In this document: piece after piece, positions 1 through 7,892 of the stretch
How the letters are laid out: each line of letters opens with the position of its first letter
Position numbering within the stretch: the stretch's first letter is position 1
From: Methanobacterium sp.
GTDB lineage: Archaea > Methanobacteriota > Methanobacteria > Methanobacteriales > Methanobacteriaceae
NCBI GenBank assembly: GCA_019084405.1
Contig: JAHRFX010000034.1
Coordinates: forward strand, 1-19,690
Direction of reading: 5' to 3'
Length of the DNA: 19,690 bases
The notes under the pieces: generated by a model
Database searches by the model: none
What the model saw: only the letters and a program-made list of their open reading frames with translations
Told to the model about the DNA's origin: nothing
Made by a program: the position numbers and the translations under genes

Positions 1-451
1 CAACACCAGCTAAAAACTTAACTTAGAATAAAAATTAAACAAATTACACAGATTTACAGATAAAAAAAGATTTAAAAACCAATTTCTAAAACCAAAAAGC
101 ATATTTAAAACAAATTTACAAAATTACTTTACGAAGTACTGTTTATATATTTAATTATGTCTTTGTTTCTGTTTTCTTTGGATTTTGCGAAATTTAATGA
201 GGGAGTATTATGGGTTTTAAATGGTTATTCCATCTGTGAATCCTAGTATTTTCCTCAGTTTTTTTTGGGTGATTTGTCTTAACATGGTTTTGAAGGTCCA
301 TTTTATGGTTTGGCGTTAAAATTCTATCTTAAAGACTGTGCTAACTCATTTTATAAAATAGAGTCATACTGAATTTAATAATGAAAGCTGACTTTTTATC
401 AAAAAGAATTTCAATTACTTAAACATAAATCTTATTACAGGAAGTGTAACT
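1..451. other. AT-rich region with no supported gene
   Basis: I see no convincing gene here. Positions 349-360 hold a TATA-like stretch (TTTTATAAAATA) that could serve the small gene starting at 452, giving a leader of roughly 65 bases. On the minus strand, 217-315 is an open 32-codon stretch without a good start. It could be the 3' remnant of a lost gene, but I cannot assign it. The first 130 bases are very AT-rich and featureless. Confidence 0.4.
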
Positions 452-628
452 ATGGATAATAAAGAAAAAGTGATAAAGGCCTTTAAAGAATCAGAAGAAC
501 CATTAAATGCCACCAGGGTAAGTCAGATATCAGGTGTGGATAAAAAAGAAGTGGATAAGATAATGAAAGAATTAAAAAAGGATGAGACCATCATATCTCC
601 TAAAAGGTGTTACTGGACTTTAAAGTAA
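452..628 (+). CDS. small winged-helix-type DNA-binding protein (58 aa)
   Basis: This short gene encodes 58 residues. ATG at 452 follows a GGAAGTG stretch that can act as a ribosome binding site, and the gene ends at TAA 626-628. The N-terminal part (KEKVIKAFKESEEPLNATRV) looks like the first helix of a winged helix. It is followed by a helix-turn-helix-like SQISGVDKKEVDKIMKELKK and a C-terminal SPKRCYWTL wing. Small stand-alone winged-helix proteins of this pattern, roughly 60 residues long, are common in methanogens and are usually called MarR-like or wHTH regulators. Targets are unknown. The very regular helix pattern and good start support a real gene; the DNA-binding role is inferred from the fold. 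Confidence 0.7.
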   Translation: MDNKEKVIKAFKESEEPLNATRVSQISGVDKKEVDKIMKELKKDETIISPKRCYWTLK

Positions 629-644
629 TAACTTTTATAATTAC

Positions 645-680
645 TTCTTTTTTTATTAAAAGCCTATCTTAAGGGATAGG
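645..680. terminator. T-run plus short hairpin between convergent genes
   Basis: A T7 run at 648-654 lies just downstream of the small plus-strand gene. Next to it is an inverted repeat, CCTATC (663-668) and GATAGG (675-680). The T-run fits an archaeal oligo-T terminator for the plus-strand gene. The hairpin lies just after the stop of the minus-strand methyltransferase and may mark its 3' end. Confidence 0.45.
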
Positions 681-694
681 ATTTCTAAAGAAGA

Positions 695-1255
695 TTAAGA
701 ATCCTCTTTTAAATCAACCTTAATTAGATAATCACCTGTGGGAGATTTATTATGGGGGATTAACTCCACCATAAAATCATTTCGTTCTATATTAGATACT
801 GTATCCTCCGATGCAAGAATACCAGGTACTAATACCCGGAATCTTCCTTCAGGTTTTAAGTACTCTTTTACCTTTCTGGTAAATCCTGTGAGTAATTTTT
901 CAGGATTTAAATCAGTTGAAGTGGCCAAAAGTTGAGATAGATTAAAGATAATTAAATCGAATTTTTCATCTTCAACGGATTCGAAAAGCTCTCCTTTTTT
1001 TAGTTGAGTATTATAGGTCCGGTTGGCTATGATATTGGCCAGAGAACATCTAAGGGATTTTTCACTGATATCAGTGGCCAGTACATTACGGGTTCTCTGG
1101 GCACAGTACACGGTAACTAATCCTGCACCGGTCCCAATTTCCAGTATCTCATCAGTTCTTTTAATATTTAAATTTTCCAGAAGAAAATAGGTATCAAGGG
1201 ATGGTTGAGGCACCGATTCATGGGTTTTGATTAAAATTCCTTGGTAATTGATCAT
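695..1255 (-). CDS. class I SAM-dependent methyltransferase, HemK/PrmC-like fold
   Basis: The 186-aa protein has a Rossmann-fold methyltransferase core. Motif I is EIGTGAG at residues 39-45 and binds the S-adenosylmethionine methionine part. The acidic motif II residue is D62 (LATDIS). Motif IV is FDLIIFNLSQL at about 99-109. The N-terminus (VPQPSLDTYFLLENL) resembles the SLDTxxLL region of archaeal HemK/Mtq2-type enzymes that methylate release-factor glutamine. The catalytic NPPY tetrapeptide of that family is replaced by NLSQ, so glutamine or N6-adenine methylation is doubtful and the substrate is unknown. ATG at 1255 is preceded by AAGGTAGT, a plausible ribosome binding site. It is transcribed alone, convergent with the small gene at 452. 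Confidence 0.7.
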   Translation of the reverse strand: MINYQGILIKTHESVPQPSLDTYFLLENLNIKRTDEILEIGTGAGLVTVYCAQRTRNVLATDISEKSLRCSLANIIANRTYNTQLKKGELFESVEDEKFDLIIFNLSQLLATSTDLNPEKLLTGFTRKVKEYLKPEGRFRVLVPGILASEDTVSNIERNDFMVELIPHNKSPTGDYLIKVDLKEDS

Positions 1256-1363
1256 GTTTTACTACCTTAATTATTGATTTAAAGTGATATGCTGAATTTT
1301 AGAAGTGATGTTATTTAATGGCATATTATTTTAAGATTTAAAATATTTATTTTAAACAGTAAA

Positions 1364-1518
1364 ATATCTATTTTCAGACTAAACCTATCTACTTTAACAA
1401 ATTAATATCTATTTTCAGACTAAACCTATCTACTTTAACAAATTAATATCTATTTTCAGACTAAACCTATCTACTTTAACAAATTAATATCTATTTTCAG
1501 ACTTAAACTATCTATCTA
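1364..1518. repeat. 41-bp tandem repeat, three full copies plus a degenerate partial copy
   Basis: Perfect 41-bp units lie at 1364-1404, 1405-1445 and 1446-1486. The unit begins ATATCTATTTTCAGACTAAA and ends TTTAACAAATTA. A fourth copy starts at 1487, matches for 17 bases and then diverges. There are no spacers, so this is not a CRISPR array. It lies in the intergenic stretch 1256-1738, upstream of the PLD-helicase gene pair. Identity of the copies suggests recent expansion by slippage. Confidence 0.9.
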
Positions 1519-1563
1519 ATTTTTTTTTATAAGGGGTGAGTATCCACCTGTAAAATATTTCCT

Positions 1564-1584
1564 TTTGATGATGCCCGCATCAAA
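1564..1584. other. intergenic hairpin upstream of the PLD gene
   Basis: TTTGATG (1564-1570) and CATCAAA (1578-1584) form a 7-bp stem around the loop ATGCCCG. No T-run follows it directly. The remainder of 1519-1738 is AT-rich. TTTTATATT at about 1649-1657 could be a TATA element for the gene at 1739. The role of the hairpin is unknown. Confidence 0.35.
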
Positions 1585-1738
1585 GAAATATCATTTTTAA
1601 AATATAAACCATCATAATTTTCCTTTTTAATCAACTTAAAACCTATAATTTTATATTTACTTTAATCATATTATAGCTTAGAAGATATGATATTCTACCT
1701 TAAAATGAGGGGCATGTTTTATTAAGGCGAGGTTTAGT

Positions 1739-2464
1739 ATGGGTATTTCACAAGAGGACCTGGAACTGATTGAAAAAATCAAAGTATATCGCCAGGATAA
1801 GGAAAAATTAGAACTCCTGGACTTTAAAAATCAGGCCCTGGAAAAACAAAATAAACAGCTTAAAGAGGCATTAAAAGACCTGCAAAAGGATATCATAGGA
1901 AATAAAAAGATCTTGAGTCAAATAACTGCTCTTAAAAAAGAAAATATTCAGTTAAAAAAAGAAAGGGAGATGCAAAAAAGTCACTTCGAACTGGTGGTCA
2001 CCACCCCTAAAAAGGCCCGTACGGTATATGGACAAATTCGTCAAAACCTGAAAAAAGCAAAAAAGGAGGTGCTGGTTTGTTCCCCCTGGATTACCTATCT
2101 GGTGGAGGAGTTTTCTGGGGTGGAAAAAGAGGTGAAGATGAAAATAATTACCAGTTTCCGGGAAGAAGATATTAAATCCGGGATAACCAGCCTGGACAAG
2201 CTGCGGGCATTGATGAAATCAGGAGCACATATCCGCTACAATAATAATCTCCATGCCAAGATGATGTTTATTGATTCATCGGTGGCCATTATCTCCTCGG
2301 CCAACCTCACCCGTAAAGGATTGGGAGTTAACTATGAAGCAGGAGTGCTAATAAAAGACCCGGATCAGGTGAAAAAAGCCATAGAATTTTTCCAGGGCGT
2401 GTGGGATGAAAGTGAAGACCTGGATTATGATCAACTGAAAAAATATGCAATCTTAACTGAATAA
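1739..2464 (+). CDS. coiled-coil protein with a C-terminal phospholipase D-type (HKD) domain
   Basis: The 241-aa protein has two parts. Residues 5-80 are a lysine/glutamate/leucine-rich coiled coil. Residues 88-222 form a PLD-superfamily domain with one HKD motif, H172-x-K174-x4-D179, followed by SSANLT (186-191) and E200. This arrangement matches PLD-family nucleases of the Nuc type, in which two single-HKD subunits pair to build one active site; the coiled coil could mediate that pairing. The catalytic residues are intact, so hydrolysis of phosphodiester bonds in DNA or RNA is likely, though a lipid substrate is not excluded. ATG at 1739 follows AAGGCGAGG. The next gene on the same strand, 127 bases downstream, is a superfamily 1 helicase, and the two may act together. 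There is no signal peptide, so it should be cytoplasmic. Confidence 0.85.
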   Translation: MGISQEDLELIEKIKVYRQDKEKLELLDFKNQALEKQNKQLKEALKDLQKDIIGNKKILSQITALKKENIQLKKEREMQKSHFELVVTTPKKARTVYGQIRQNLKKAKKEVLVCSPWITYLVEEFSGVEKEVKMKIITSFREEDIKSGITSLDKLRALMKSGAHIRYNNNLHAKMMFIDSSVAIISSANLTRKGLGVNYEAGVLIKDPDQVKKAIEFFQGVWDESEDLDYDQLKKYAILTE

Positions 2465-2591
2465 TAACCACTATTTCAATAATAGTTAATTTCATATACT
2501 CACTAATTTGATTTAAGGACTGAAATTATACCCTTATCCCGAGAATACATATTATTATCCCCTATTTTAAGCTGAGAACCCTGGTGAAGAT

Positions 2592-5225
2592 ATGAGTGAT
2601 ATTTACCCTGATTTAGAGGCCATAACCCGCAAGATAAGGGAGTATATTGAAAGCCAGAGGAGGCCTTCTACCAGGATAAAGGGGGAAGTGGTGGAATTAA
2701 ATCCCCTGCAAAACACCCTGCACCTGGTTCTTAAAAATAATTATGATTTTTACCCCGGGGCCCTGGTACTCCTGGATGAGGATTTTGCCACGGTAATGGA
2801 TTATTATGGTCCCCACCTTATTTTGAATTATAAAAAAATCCATAAACTAAAACTGGACCAGGAAGTCCTGGTGGATACTGATTTAATAAACCTTATTTTA
2901 GAAAAATTAGAAAGGACCATAGACAAAATTGAAGAAAACCGACTGAATGAAGATAATAAAAGAATTTTAAAATTTTTAATTAAAAAAGGCCGGCCCCAAT
3001 ATGACCCCTCAAATCTAAATTATGTGGCTCCCCATTTAAATAACCGGCAACAGGATGCGGTGAAAAAATCCCTGGCAGCAAATGATTTTCATTTAATTAT
3101 CGGACCCCCTGGTACAGGTAAAACCACGGTTATAAGAGAAATTGTACGTGAAAAGGTGCAAAGTGGAGATAGAGTACTTGTAACTGCCTGGACCAATAGT
3201 TCGGTGGATAATATCCTGGAAAAACTGGATTTAAAGGGACATAAGGTACTGCGCCTGGGTAGTTTAAGTGAAATATCAAGACCGGTGCGGCACCTGGCAC
3301 TCCAGAAGCAAAGGAAAAATCATCCCCAATGGGCTCAGGTTATAGAAGGGGATGAAAAGATAAAAAACACCTTCCTGGCCATGAAAGACCGGGTGAGTGA
3401 AGATAAAAAAATTCAAAAACAAATTAAAGTTTTAAGGTCCCAGATTTCTAATTTTAGAAATATAATACAAAGAATAAACCAGGAAAAGCAGGAGCTATTT
3501 CCCACTAAAACCACCTCACTCCCCCTGGATGATCCTGCCTCTGAAATTTTGATTATAGAAAAAGAAATGCTTCTTAAAAAGAAAGAAGCAGACCAGTATC
3601 AGCAACTGGCCTGTCATATCTATGAGTTAGGGGAGCTGGAAACAGAACTTCCAGATAGTGATACTTTTTATGCCCTGGAAACTGAATTAAAAAAATTAAA
3701 ATCTAAAAAAGTTTTAAAGAAGGTTTCCTCTATTTTTAATTCTTCTAAATATCAGGAATTTGAAAGAGAGTTCCAAAAAAAGGATAAGTCCTATCAGGAA
3801 ATGGTTACCACTTACCAGGGTTACTGGGAGGCCCATGACTTACTGGAGGGTGAGCTGGGAAAATTATATCCTCAGGGTGAGGGGGATTTAATAGGTGATA
3901 CGGTTAGTTGCCAGCTGGATATTTTAAGATCCCAGGAATCTTTTTTAGATTTAAAAAAAGTGGAAATTGATTTAGAAACTGCCAGTATTACTGATAAACT
4001 GTTAGTAGAATCCTATGATCATTATCTCCAGGCACTGGATAAAAAAATAGACCTGATAAATACCGAGATAATTCAGCTGAATCTGGCCATTAATCTTAAA
4101 AAAAATAAAAGATCTAAAGTAAAAGATGAATTAGAAGGCCTTAAAAGCACCCTGGATAAAATAAAAAAAGATAAACAGAACTTGATTATGGATATAGAAC
4201 AAGAGATCTTTCAGGGGGTTAAAGTGGTGGCTTCCACCGTTATTTCTTCTTCCCACCGTTTAATGGAACATGATGACTTTGATTGTATGGTAATGGATGA
4301 AGCCAGCCAGGTGGCCAGTTTCATGGCCCTTCTCCCCTTAATAAAATGTGGAAACTTCATCCTGGTAGGGGATGATAAACAGCTCCAGCCTATAGCGGAA
4401 TCAAAGTTATCCCCTGAGCTTAATTTGTCAATTTTTAATCGTTTACTGGATTATTACCCGGAATCAGCCACTTTTTTAAATACCCAGTACCGGATGCATC
4501 ATGATATTGCCGCACTATCTAGTGAATTATTCTATAAAGGTAAATTACTAACTAGCAGCGCCGTAAGAGAGCTTACCCTGGCTAGTTTAAGAAGTGATAA
4601 TAAATTGAATACACTACCAAAAAAAGGTGACCATAAAATAAGAAAAAATCCACCCGAGAGCCATATAGGAACGGGTGATAAAGATAATGATAAACCGGTA
4701 CTCTCAGATTTAGAATCCCACCACCTATTTAATAAGCAGGATCTACTTAACCTTGCTTCTCCTTTAACCTATCTTGATACAGCTAAGCTGGATTACCATG
4801 AGGATGAAACCGGGGGTGGTTGTGTTAATACCTCAGAAGCTGAGCTGGTGGCTTATCTGGTGGAAAAAATACTTAAAAATGGTTTAACTGAAGAAGATAT
4901 TGGAATTATCACCCCTTACCTGCGCCAAAAAGAGAAGATAAAAGAAATCTTGAATAATGAGCTGGTGGAGGTGGATACCGTTTATCGTTTCCAGGGCCGG
5001 GAAAAAGAATTAATCATCCTCAGTTTTTGTAAAAGTGGTCTGGGTAAATTATATCCTTACACCCGGAAATTCATGGCCCAGAAACCACAGCTTAATGTGG
5101 CCCTAACCCGGGCTAAAAAGAAGTTAATCCTGGTGGGAAACTCCACCACCCTGAAAAAAGTCGGGAATTTAAGAAAGCTCCTGAAATTAATAGGAAAAGA
5201 TAACACCATCACCCTGGAAAAATAA
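2592..5225 (+). CDS. superfamily 1 DNA/RNA helicase (UPF1/IGHMBP2-like) with a long coiled-coil insertion
   Basis: The 877-aa protein carries the helicase motif series in order. A Q-motif-like NNRQQDAV lies at 150-157 and Walker A GPPGTGKT at 171-178. Motif Ia is near 197-208 (VTAWTNSSVDNI) and Walker B is MDEAS at 568-572. Motif III is GDDKQLQP (593-600), motif IV TQYRMH (631-636), motif V RFQGREKELIILS (799-811) and motif VI NVALTRAKKKL (835-845). The N-terminus (about 25-100) looks like the beta-barrel 1B region of UPF1/IGHMBP2-type SF1B helicases. Two insertions stand out: about 300 residues (255-540) of lysine/glutamate-rich coiled coil between motifs Ia and II, and a polar segment of about 60 residues (660-725) after motif IV. 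ATG at 2592 follows GGTGAAG. It probably unwinds or translocates on nucleic acid with ATP; whether DNA or RNA is unknown. It sits behind the PLD gene on the same strand. Confidence 0.9.
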   Translation: MSDIYPDLEAITRKIREYIESQRRPSTRIKGEVVELNPLQNTLHLVLKNNYDFYPGALVLLDEDFATVMDYYGPHLILNYKKIHKLKLDQEVLVDTDLINLILEKLERTIDKIEENRLNEDNKRILKFLIKKGRPQYDPSNLNYVAPHLNNRQQDAVKKSLAANDFHLIIGPPGTGKTTVIREIVREKVQSGDRVLVTAWTNSSVDNILEKLDLKGHKVLRLGSLSEISRPVRHLALQKQRKNHPQWAQVIEGDEKIKNTFLAMKDRVSEDKKIQKQIKVLRSQISNFRNIIQRINQEKQELFPTKTTSLPLDDPASEILIIEKEMLLKKKEADQYQQLACHIYELGELETELPDSDTFYALETELKKLKSKKVLKKVSSIFNSSKYQEFEREFQKKDKSYQEMVTTYQGYWEAHDLLEGELGKLYPQGEGDLIGDTVSCQLDILRSQESFLDLKKVEIDLETASITDKLLVESYDHYLQALDKKIDLINTEIIQLNLAINLKKNKRSKVKDELEGLKSTLDKIKKDKQNLIMDIEQEIFQGVKVVASTVISSSHRLMEHDDFDCMVMDEASQVASFMALLPLIKCGNFILVGDDKQLQPIAESKLSPELNLSIFNRLLDYYPESATFLNTQYRMHHDIAALSSELFYKGKLLTSSAVRELTLASLRSDNKLNTLPKKGDHKIRKNPPESHIGTGDKDNDKPVLSDLESHHLFNKQDLLNLASPLTYLDTAKLDYHEDETGGGCVNTSEAELVAYLVEKILKNGLTEEDIGIITPYLRQKEKIKEILNNELVEVDTVYRFQGREKELIILSFCKSGLGKLYPYTRKFMAQKPQLNVALTRAKKKLILVGNSTTLKKVGNLRKLLKLIGKDNTITLEK

Positions 5226-5244
5226 ATATTCATAAGAGGCAGAC

Positions 5245-5342
5245 ATTTTTTTTAAGGAAGTTTTATGGATTAAGATTTTTTATCATAAGCCCGGATTAAG
5301 ATTTTTTTTAAGGAAGTTTTATGGATTAAGATTTTTTATCAT
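5245..5342. repeat. 42-bp perfect direct repeat overlapping the 3' end of the TetR gene
   Basis: Identical 42-bp copies occupy 5245-5286 and 5301-5342 (period 56). Each starts ATTTTTTTTAAGGAAGTTTT and ends TTTTTTATCAT. The second copy contains the last eight codons and stop of the minus-strand TetR gene, so the first copy is a duplicated gene end. The joining stretch (CCGGATTAAGATTTTTT) repeats part of the unit again. The T8 runs may terminate transcription of the helicase gene that ends at 5225. Confidence 0.9.
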
Positions 5343-6023
5343 GAGCAGTATAAATTCACTAACATCCTGGAAATACTGGTCATGACTTATACCCCTTTTT
5401 TGCAGTAACCTTTCATGATCCGAGGGTATATGGGATAAACTCTTGGAGATGGCAGATAATAGAATGGCTGTTTCCACCGGGTCAATATCTGGACGTATGG
5501 TTCCATCAGCTATCCCTTCTTCTATGGATTTTTGTAGAATAAAGAATCTTTCATTACGTAATCTTAGTACTTCCTCGGCACATTCACTTACATAGGACAG
5601 GGAACTATCTTCTTCTTCTTCTTCTCCTGCTTTATTTGATTTTAGAATATCACTTTGTGGAGGGCTGAACCTTCCGGACTGGAAGTAATTGTAGATATGG
5701 ATATAATCCGGATATTTTCTGGTGAAGTCGTAATAGGCATTTCTATATGCATTCACCTTTTCCAGGCCATTTAAATTATCATCTATATTATCTCTAATCA
5801 TGGAATTAAGAAGCCGGGTCCCTTTAACTACTATGGCAAAAAAAAGGGTTTCTTTATTCTGGAAATATAAATAAAGAGTGGCCTTGGATAGTTCCACTTC
5901 CCGGGCAATATCATTCATGGAAACATTATCATAGCCTTTAGAAAAAAATAATTTCTCTGCAGCATTTATGATATCCTGACGCCTTTTCTTTTTTTCTCTT
6001 TCCCTTCTCTGGAGTATGGACAT
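5319..6023 (-). CDS. TetR/AcrR-family transcriptional regulator
   Basis: The 234-aa protein has a classic TetR N-terminal DNA-binding domain at about residues 15-65: a helix with AAEKLFFSKGYDNVSMNDIA, then VELSKATLYLYFQNKETLF, the recognition-helix signature. The rest is a helical ligand-binding and dimerisation domain, with an acidic loop EEEEEDSS near 140-147. These proteins usually repress nearby genes and release DNA when a small ligand binds. The ligand here is unknown. The gene lies downstream of the mrt operon, separated from it by a strong terminator, so it has its own promoter in 6024-6180. A homologous but decayed TetR gene lies on the far side of the same operon (11073-11530). ATG at 6023 follows GGGGTG by about 10 bases. 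Its last codons lie inside a duplicated 42-bp sequence. Confidence 0.92.
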   Translation of the reverse strand: MSILQRREREKKKRRQDIINAAEKLFFSKGYDNVSMNDIAREVELSKATLYLYFQNKETLFFAIVVKGTRLLNSMIRDNIDDNLNGLEKVNAYRNAYYDFTRKYPDYIHIYNYFQSGRFSPPQSDILKSNKAGEEEEEDSSLSYVSECAEEVLRLRNERFFILQKSIEEGIADGTIRPDIDPVETAILLSAISKSLSHIPSDHERLLQKRGISHDQYFQDVSEFILLMIKNLNP

Positions 6024-6055
6024 TTTTTATTTACACCCCAATCCTTAATCAAGAT

Positions 6056-6079
6056 AATCATGATTTACAAAATATTTTG
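6056..6079 (-). promoter_or_regulatory. paired palindromes upstream of the TetR gene
   Basis: Two perfect palindromes lie 33-56 bases upstream of the TetR start: AATCATGATT (6056-6065) and CAAAATATTTTG (6068-6079). TetR regulators commonly bind palindromes at their own promoter, so these are candidate self-regulatory operators. Palindromes in AT-rich DNA also arise by chance, so the call is tentative. Confidence 0.3.
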
Positions 6080-6189
6080 AACATTTAATAATTAGAATAT
6101 TATCTGAAGACCATAAATAGATGTATTGTTATTAATTAATTAAATGAATTTAAAAAATAGTATTATTATCAAATAGTAGGGTAAATGAA

Positions 6190-6227
6190 TAAAAAAAAAG
6201 AAAGTGGTGGTTTGAGTTAACCACCTT
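6190..6227 (-). terminator. hairpin/T-run terminator of the mrt operon
   Basis: GGTGGTT (6206-6212) and AACCACC (6219-6225) form a 7-bp GC-containing stem with a 6-base loop. Read on the minus strand, the hairpin lies just past the mrtA stop codon and is followed by CTTTC and then a run of nine T's (A-run 6191-6199 on the plus strand). This is the best terminator in the window and should end the mrt transcript. Confidence 0.75.
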
Positions 6228-6235
6228 TATTTTAT

Positions 6236-7891
6236 TTACTGGGCAGGGCTTATGAGATCCCTTTCACCGCAAGGAATGAATTCTCGCAGGGCACCTTTAG
6301 CAATGGATTTTCTGGGATTTTTAAAGTCAAATGCCAGATTATTATCAGCAAAGGCTATTTTAATCAGGGGGTTGACACAGAAAGCATCTCCCCGGGCAGC
6401 GTGAGGTGCCTGGGCTATTCCTGCATATTCTGGCTGATGCCCCACATTCATGGCATAGTTAGGATAGTTAGGTCCTCTTAATTCATGGATTAAACCTTCA
6501 TCACTACGTACCGATAGGGAGTTGGATGCTCCGCACTGGTCCTGCAGGTCGTAACCATAGAATCCCAGTCTGCTGTGTACTTCTTTGTGCAGAATCTGGC
6601 TGAGGTACCATCCATTGATTCCCGCATTGGAGTTTCCTGTGGCAAAGGCAGTAGAACACCCTGCAGCAGCAGATGCAACAGCAGCTCTCTGGGATCCCCC
6701 AAAGTGATCCTCTAAGAGTGTGGGTATTTCATATTGTTCCAGAGCATAGAGAGTAACTTCACTGGAGATATCTTTTACCACATCCATACTGGCCTTGGTA
6801 CCGCATATACCATACTTTTTCTCCACATAGTCCATTCCATAGTAGAGGAAATCGTCCAAAATATCATCGGTATAGGCCGCACTGGCATACTGGGTAAAGC
6901 CCACCCCTCCAGACATGTAGGAACCCAGCCAGATCTGGTCATAAATGGCAGCAGCAGCGGCAATTACTTCCAGGCTTACTTCAGCTGGATCTTCAGAAAT
7001 TCGGGAGGTCTGGATCATATCTGCTAAAATACCAAAGGCAATACCTCCTGGCTCATTAGGACCACGGGCTCTTCTAGCCGGCAAGAAAGTACCCATTTCT
7101 ATTACATCTGCGTGTTTAGCAGCATAGGAAAAGTCAGCTATGGCTGCTTCTCCAGCACAGAGTTTATAGGCTGAAATGAAACTCATACCGATTTGCATGG
7201 CTGACCATCGGGATACGGTTCCTCCATCACAGGTACGTACCACCATGGTGGGGACCCGGCTAATCTGGTAGGTTTTATTACCAATGTATTTTTTTAGCAT
7301 TTCGGCCTGATCTTCTGGAAATTCCTTATTGATATCAATCAAAAAACGGCTATCCAGTTCATCAGCTAAATTATCGTCACCGGTGAATATCTTAGCATAA
7401 CAGTCCCCTACCAAACCAGGATGGACTTCTACCATGTGTTCCTGCACCACCGCCCCACCAGGCAGGGCATGGTTTATGGTTTCCATATAGTTATTGATGG
7501 TTTCCGGGGTTACTTCTACACCTAAACGTTTTTCCAGTACTGCATGTCCTGTATCCATACCCACAATAATGGTACGTTTTATATCATCAGATAACTGTTG
7601 AATGGCACTGTTGTTACAAAAGTGGAGGTCATCTCCTTCTACATAGGTGTCGGTTCCAGATATTTTATAGGCCATTAGTTTTCTTTGACCCAGGGGAACT
7701 CCAATATCAGGGTTATAAAAGGGGAGTCCTCCTCTTTCTTTTACCAGTTTTTCTGCATGCTGGTTGAATTCCTTTTTACGAGGAGATTGCTCCCATCCAC
7801 CGAAACAGTAGAAATCAGTGTTAGGTTTATCTGGATCCTCATCAAATTTATTTTTTAAAGCTTTTAAAAATAATTTCTTTTCAGTTTCCAT
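6236..7891 (-). CDS. mrtA: methyl-coenzyme M reductase II, alpha subunit
   Basis: The alpha subunit of methyl-CoM reductase catalyses methyl-CoM + CoB to methane + CoM-S-S-CoB using nickel cofactor F430 in a cytoplasmic alpha2beta2gamma2 complex. From the ATG at 7891 it has 551 residues. Family landmarks are visible: the F430 axial glutamine in AVVQEHM (Q150), the methyl-His site in YAAKHA (H260), the methyl-Arg region PARRARG (273-274), the signature GGVGFTQYASAAYTDD with Y335, methyl-Gln in GGSQRAA (Q401), and the thioglycine/methyl-Cys segment LGFYGYDLQDQC (G446, C453). An in-frame GTG nine bases upstream lies within the GGTGA ribosome binding site, so ATG 7891 is the better start. It follows the mrtG stop after one base. 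Assignment to isoenzyme II rests on the operon lacking mcrC. The modifications are known for the family, not shown here. Confidence 0.97.
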   Translation of the reverse strand: METEKKLFLKALKNKFDEDPDKPNTDFYCFGGWEQSPRKKEFNQHAEKLVKERGGLPFYNPDIGVPLGQRKLMAYKISGTDTYVEGDDLHFCNNSAIQQLSDDIKRTIIVGMDTGHAVLEKRLGVEVTPETINNYMETINHALPGGAVVQEHMVEVHPGLVGDCYAKIFTGDDNLADELDSRFLIDINKEFPEDQAEMLKKYIGNKTYQISRVPTMVVRTCDGGTVSRWSAMQIGMSFISAYKLCAGEAAIADFSYAAKHADVIEMGTFLPARRARGPNEPGGIAFGILADMIQTSRISEDPAEVSLEVIAAAAAIYDQIWLGSYMSGGVGFTQYASAAYTDDILDDFLYYGMDYVEKKYGICGTKASMDVVKDISSEVTLYALEQYEIPTLLEDHFGGSQRAAVASAAAGCSTAFATGNSNAGINGWYLSQILHKEVHSRLGFYGYDLQDQCGASNSLSVRSDEGLIHELRGPNYPNYAMNVGHQPEYAGIAQAPHAARGDAFCVNPLIKIAFADNNLAFDFKNPRKSIAKGALREFIPCGERDLISPAQ

Positions 7892-7892
7892 T

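Noticed and set aside
1364..1518. CRISPR array
   Set aside because: Units abut directly with no variable spacers, and there is no cas gene; it is a simple tandem repeat.
6490..7127. Open frames on both strands inside mrtA
   Set aside because: They are shadows of mrtA, whose frame carries all conserved active-site blocks.
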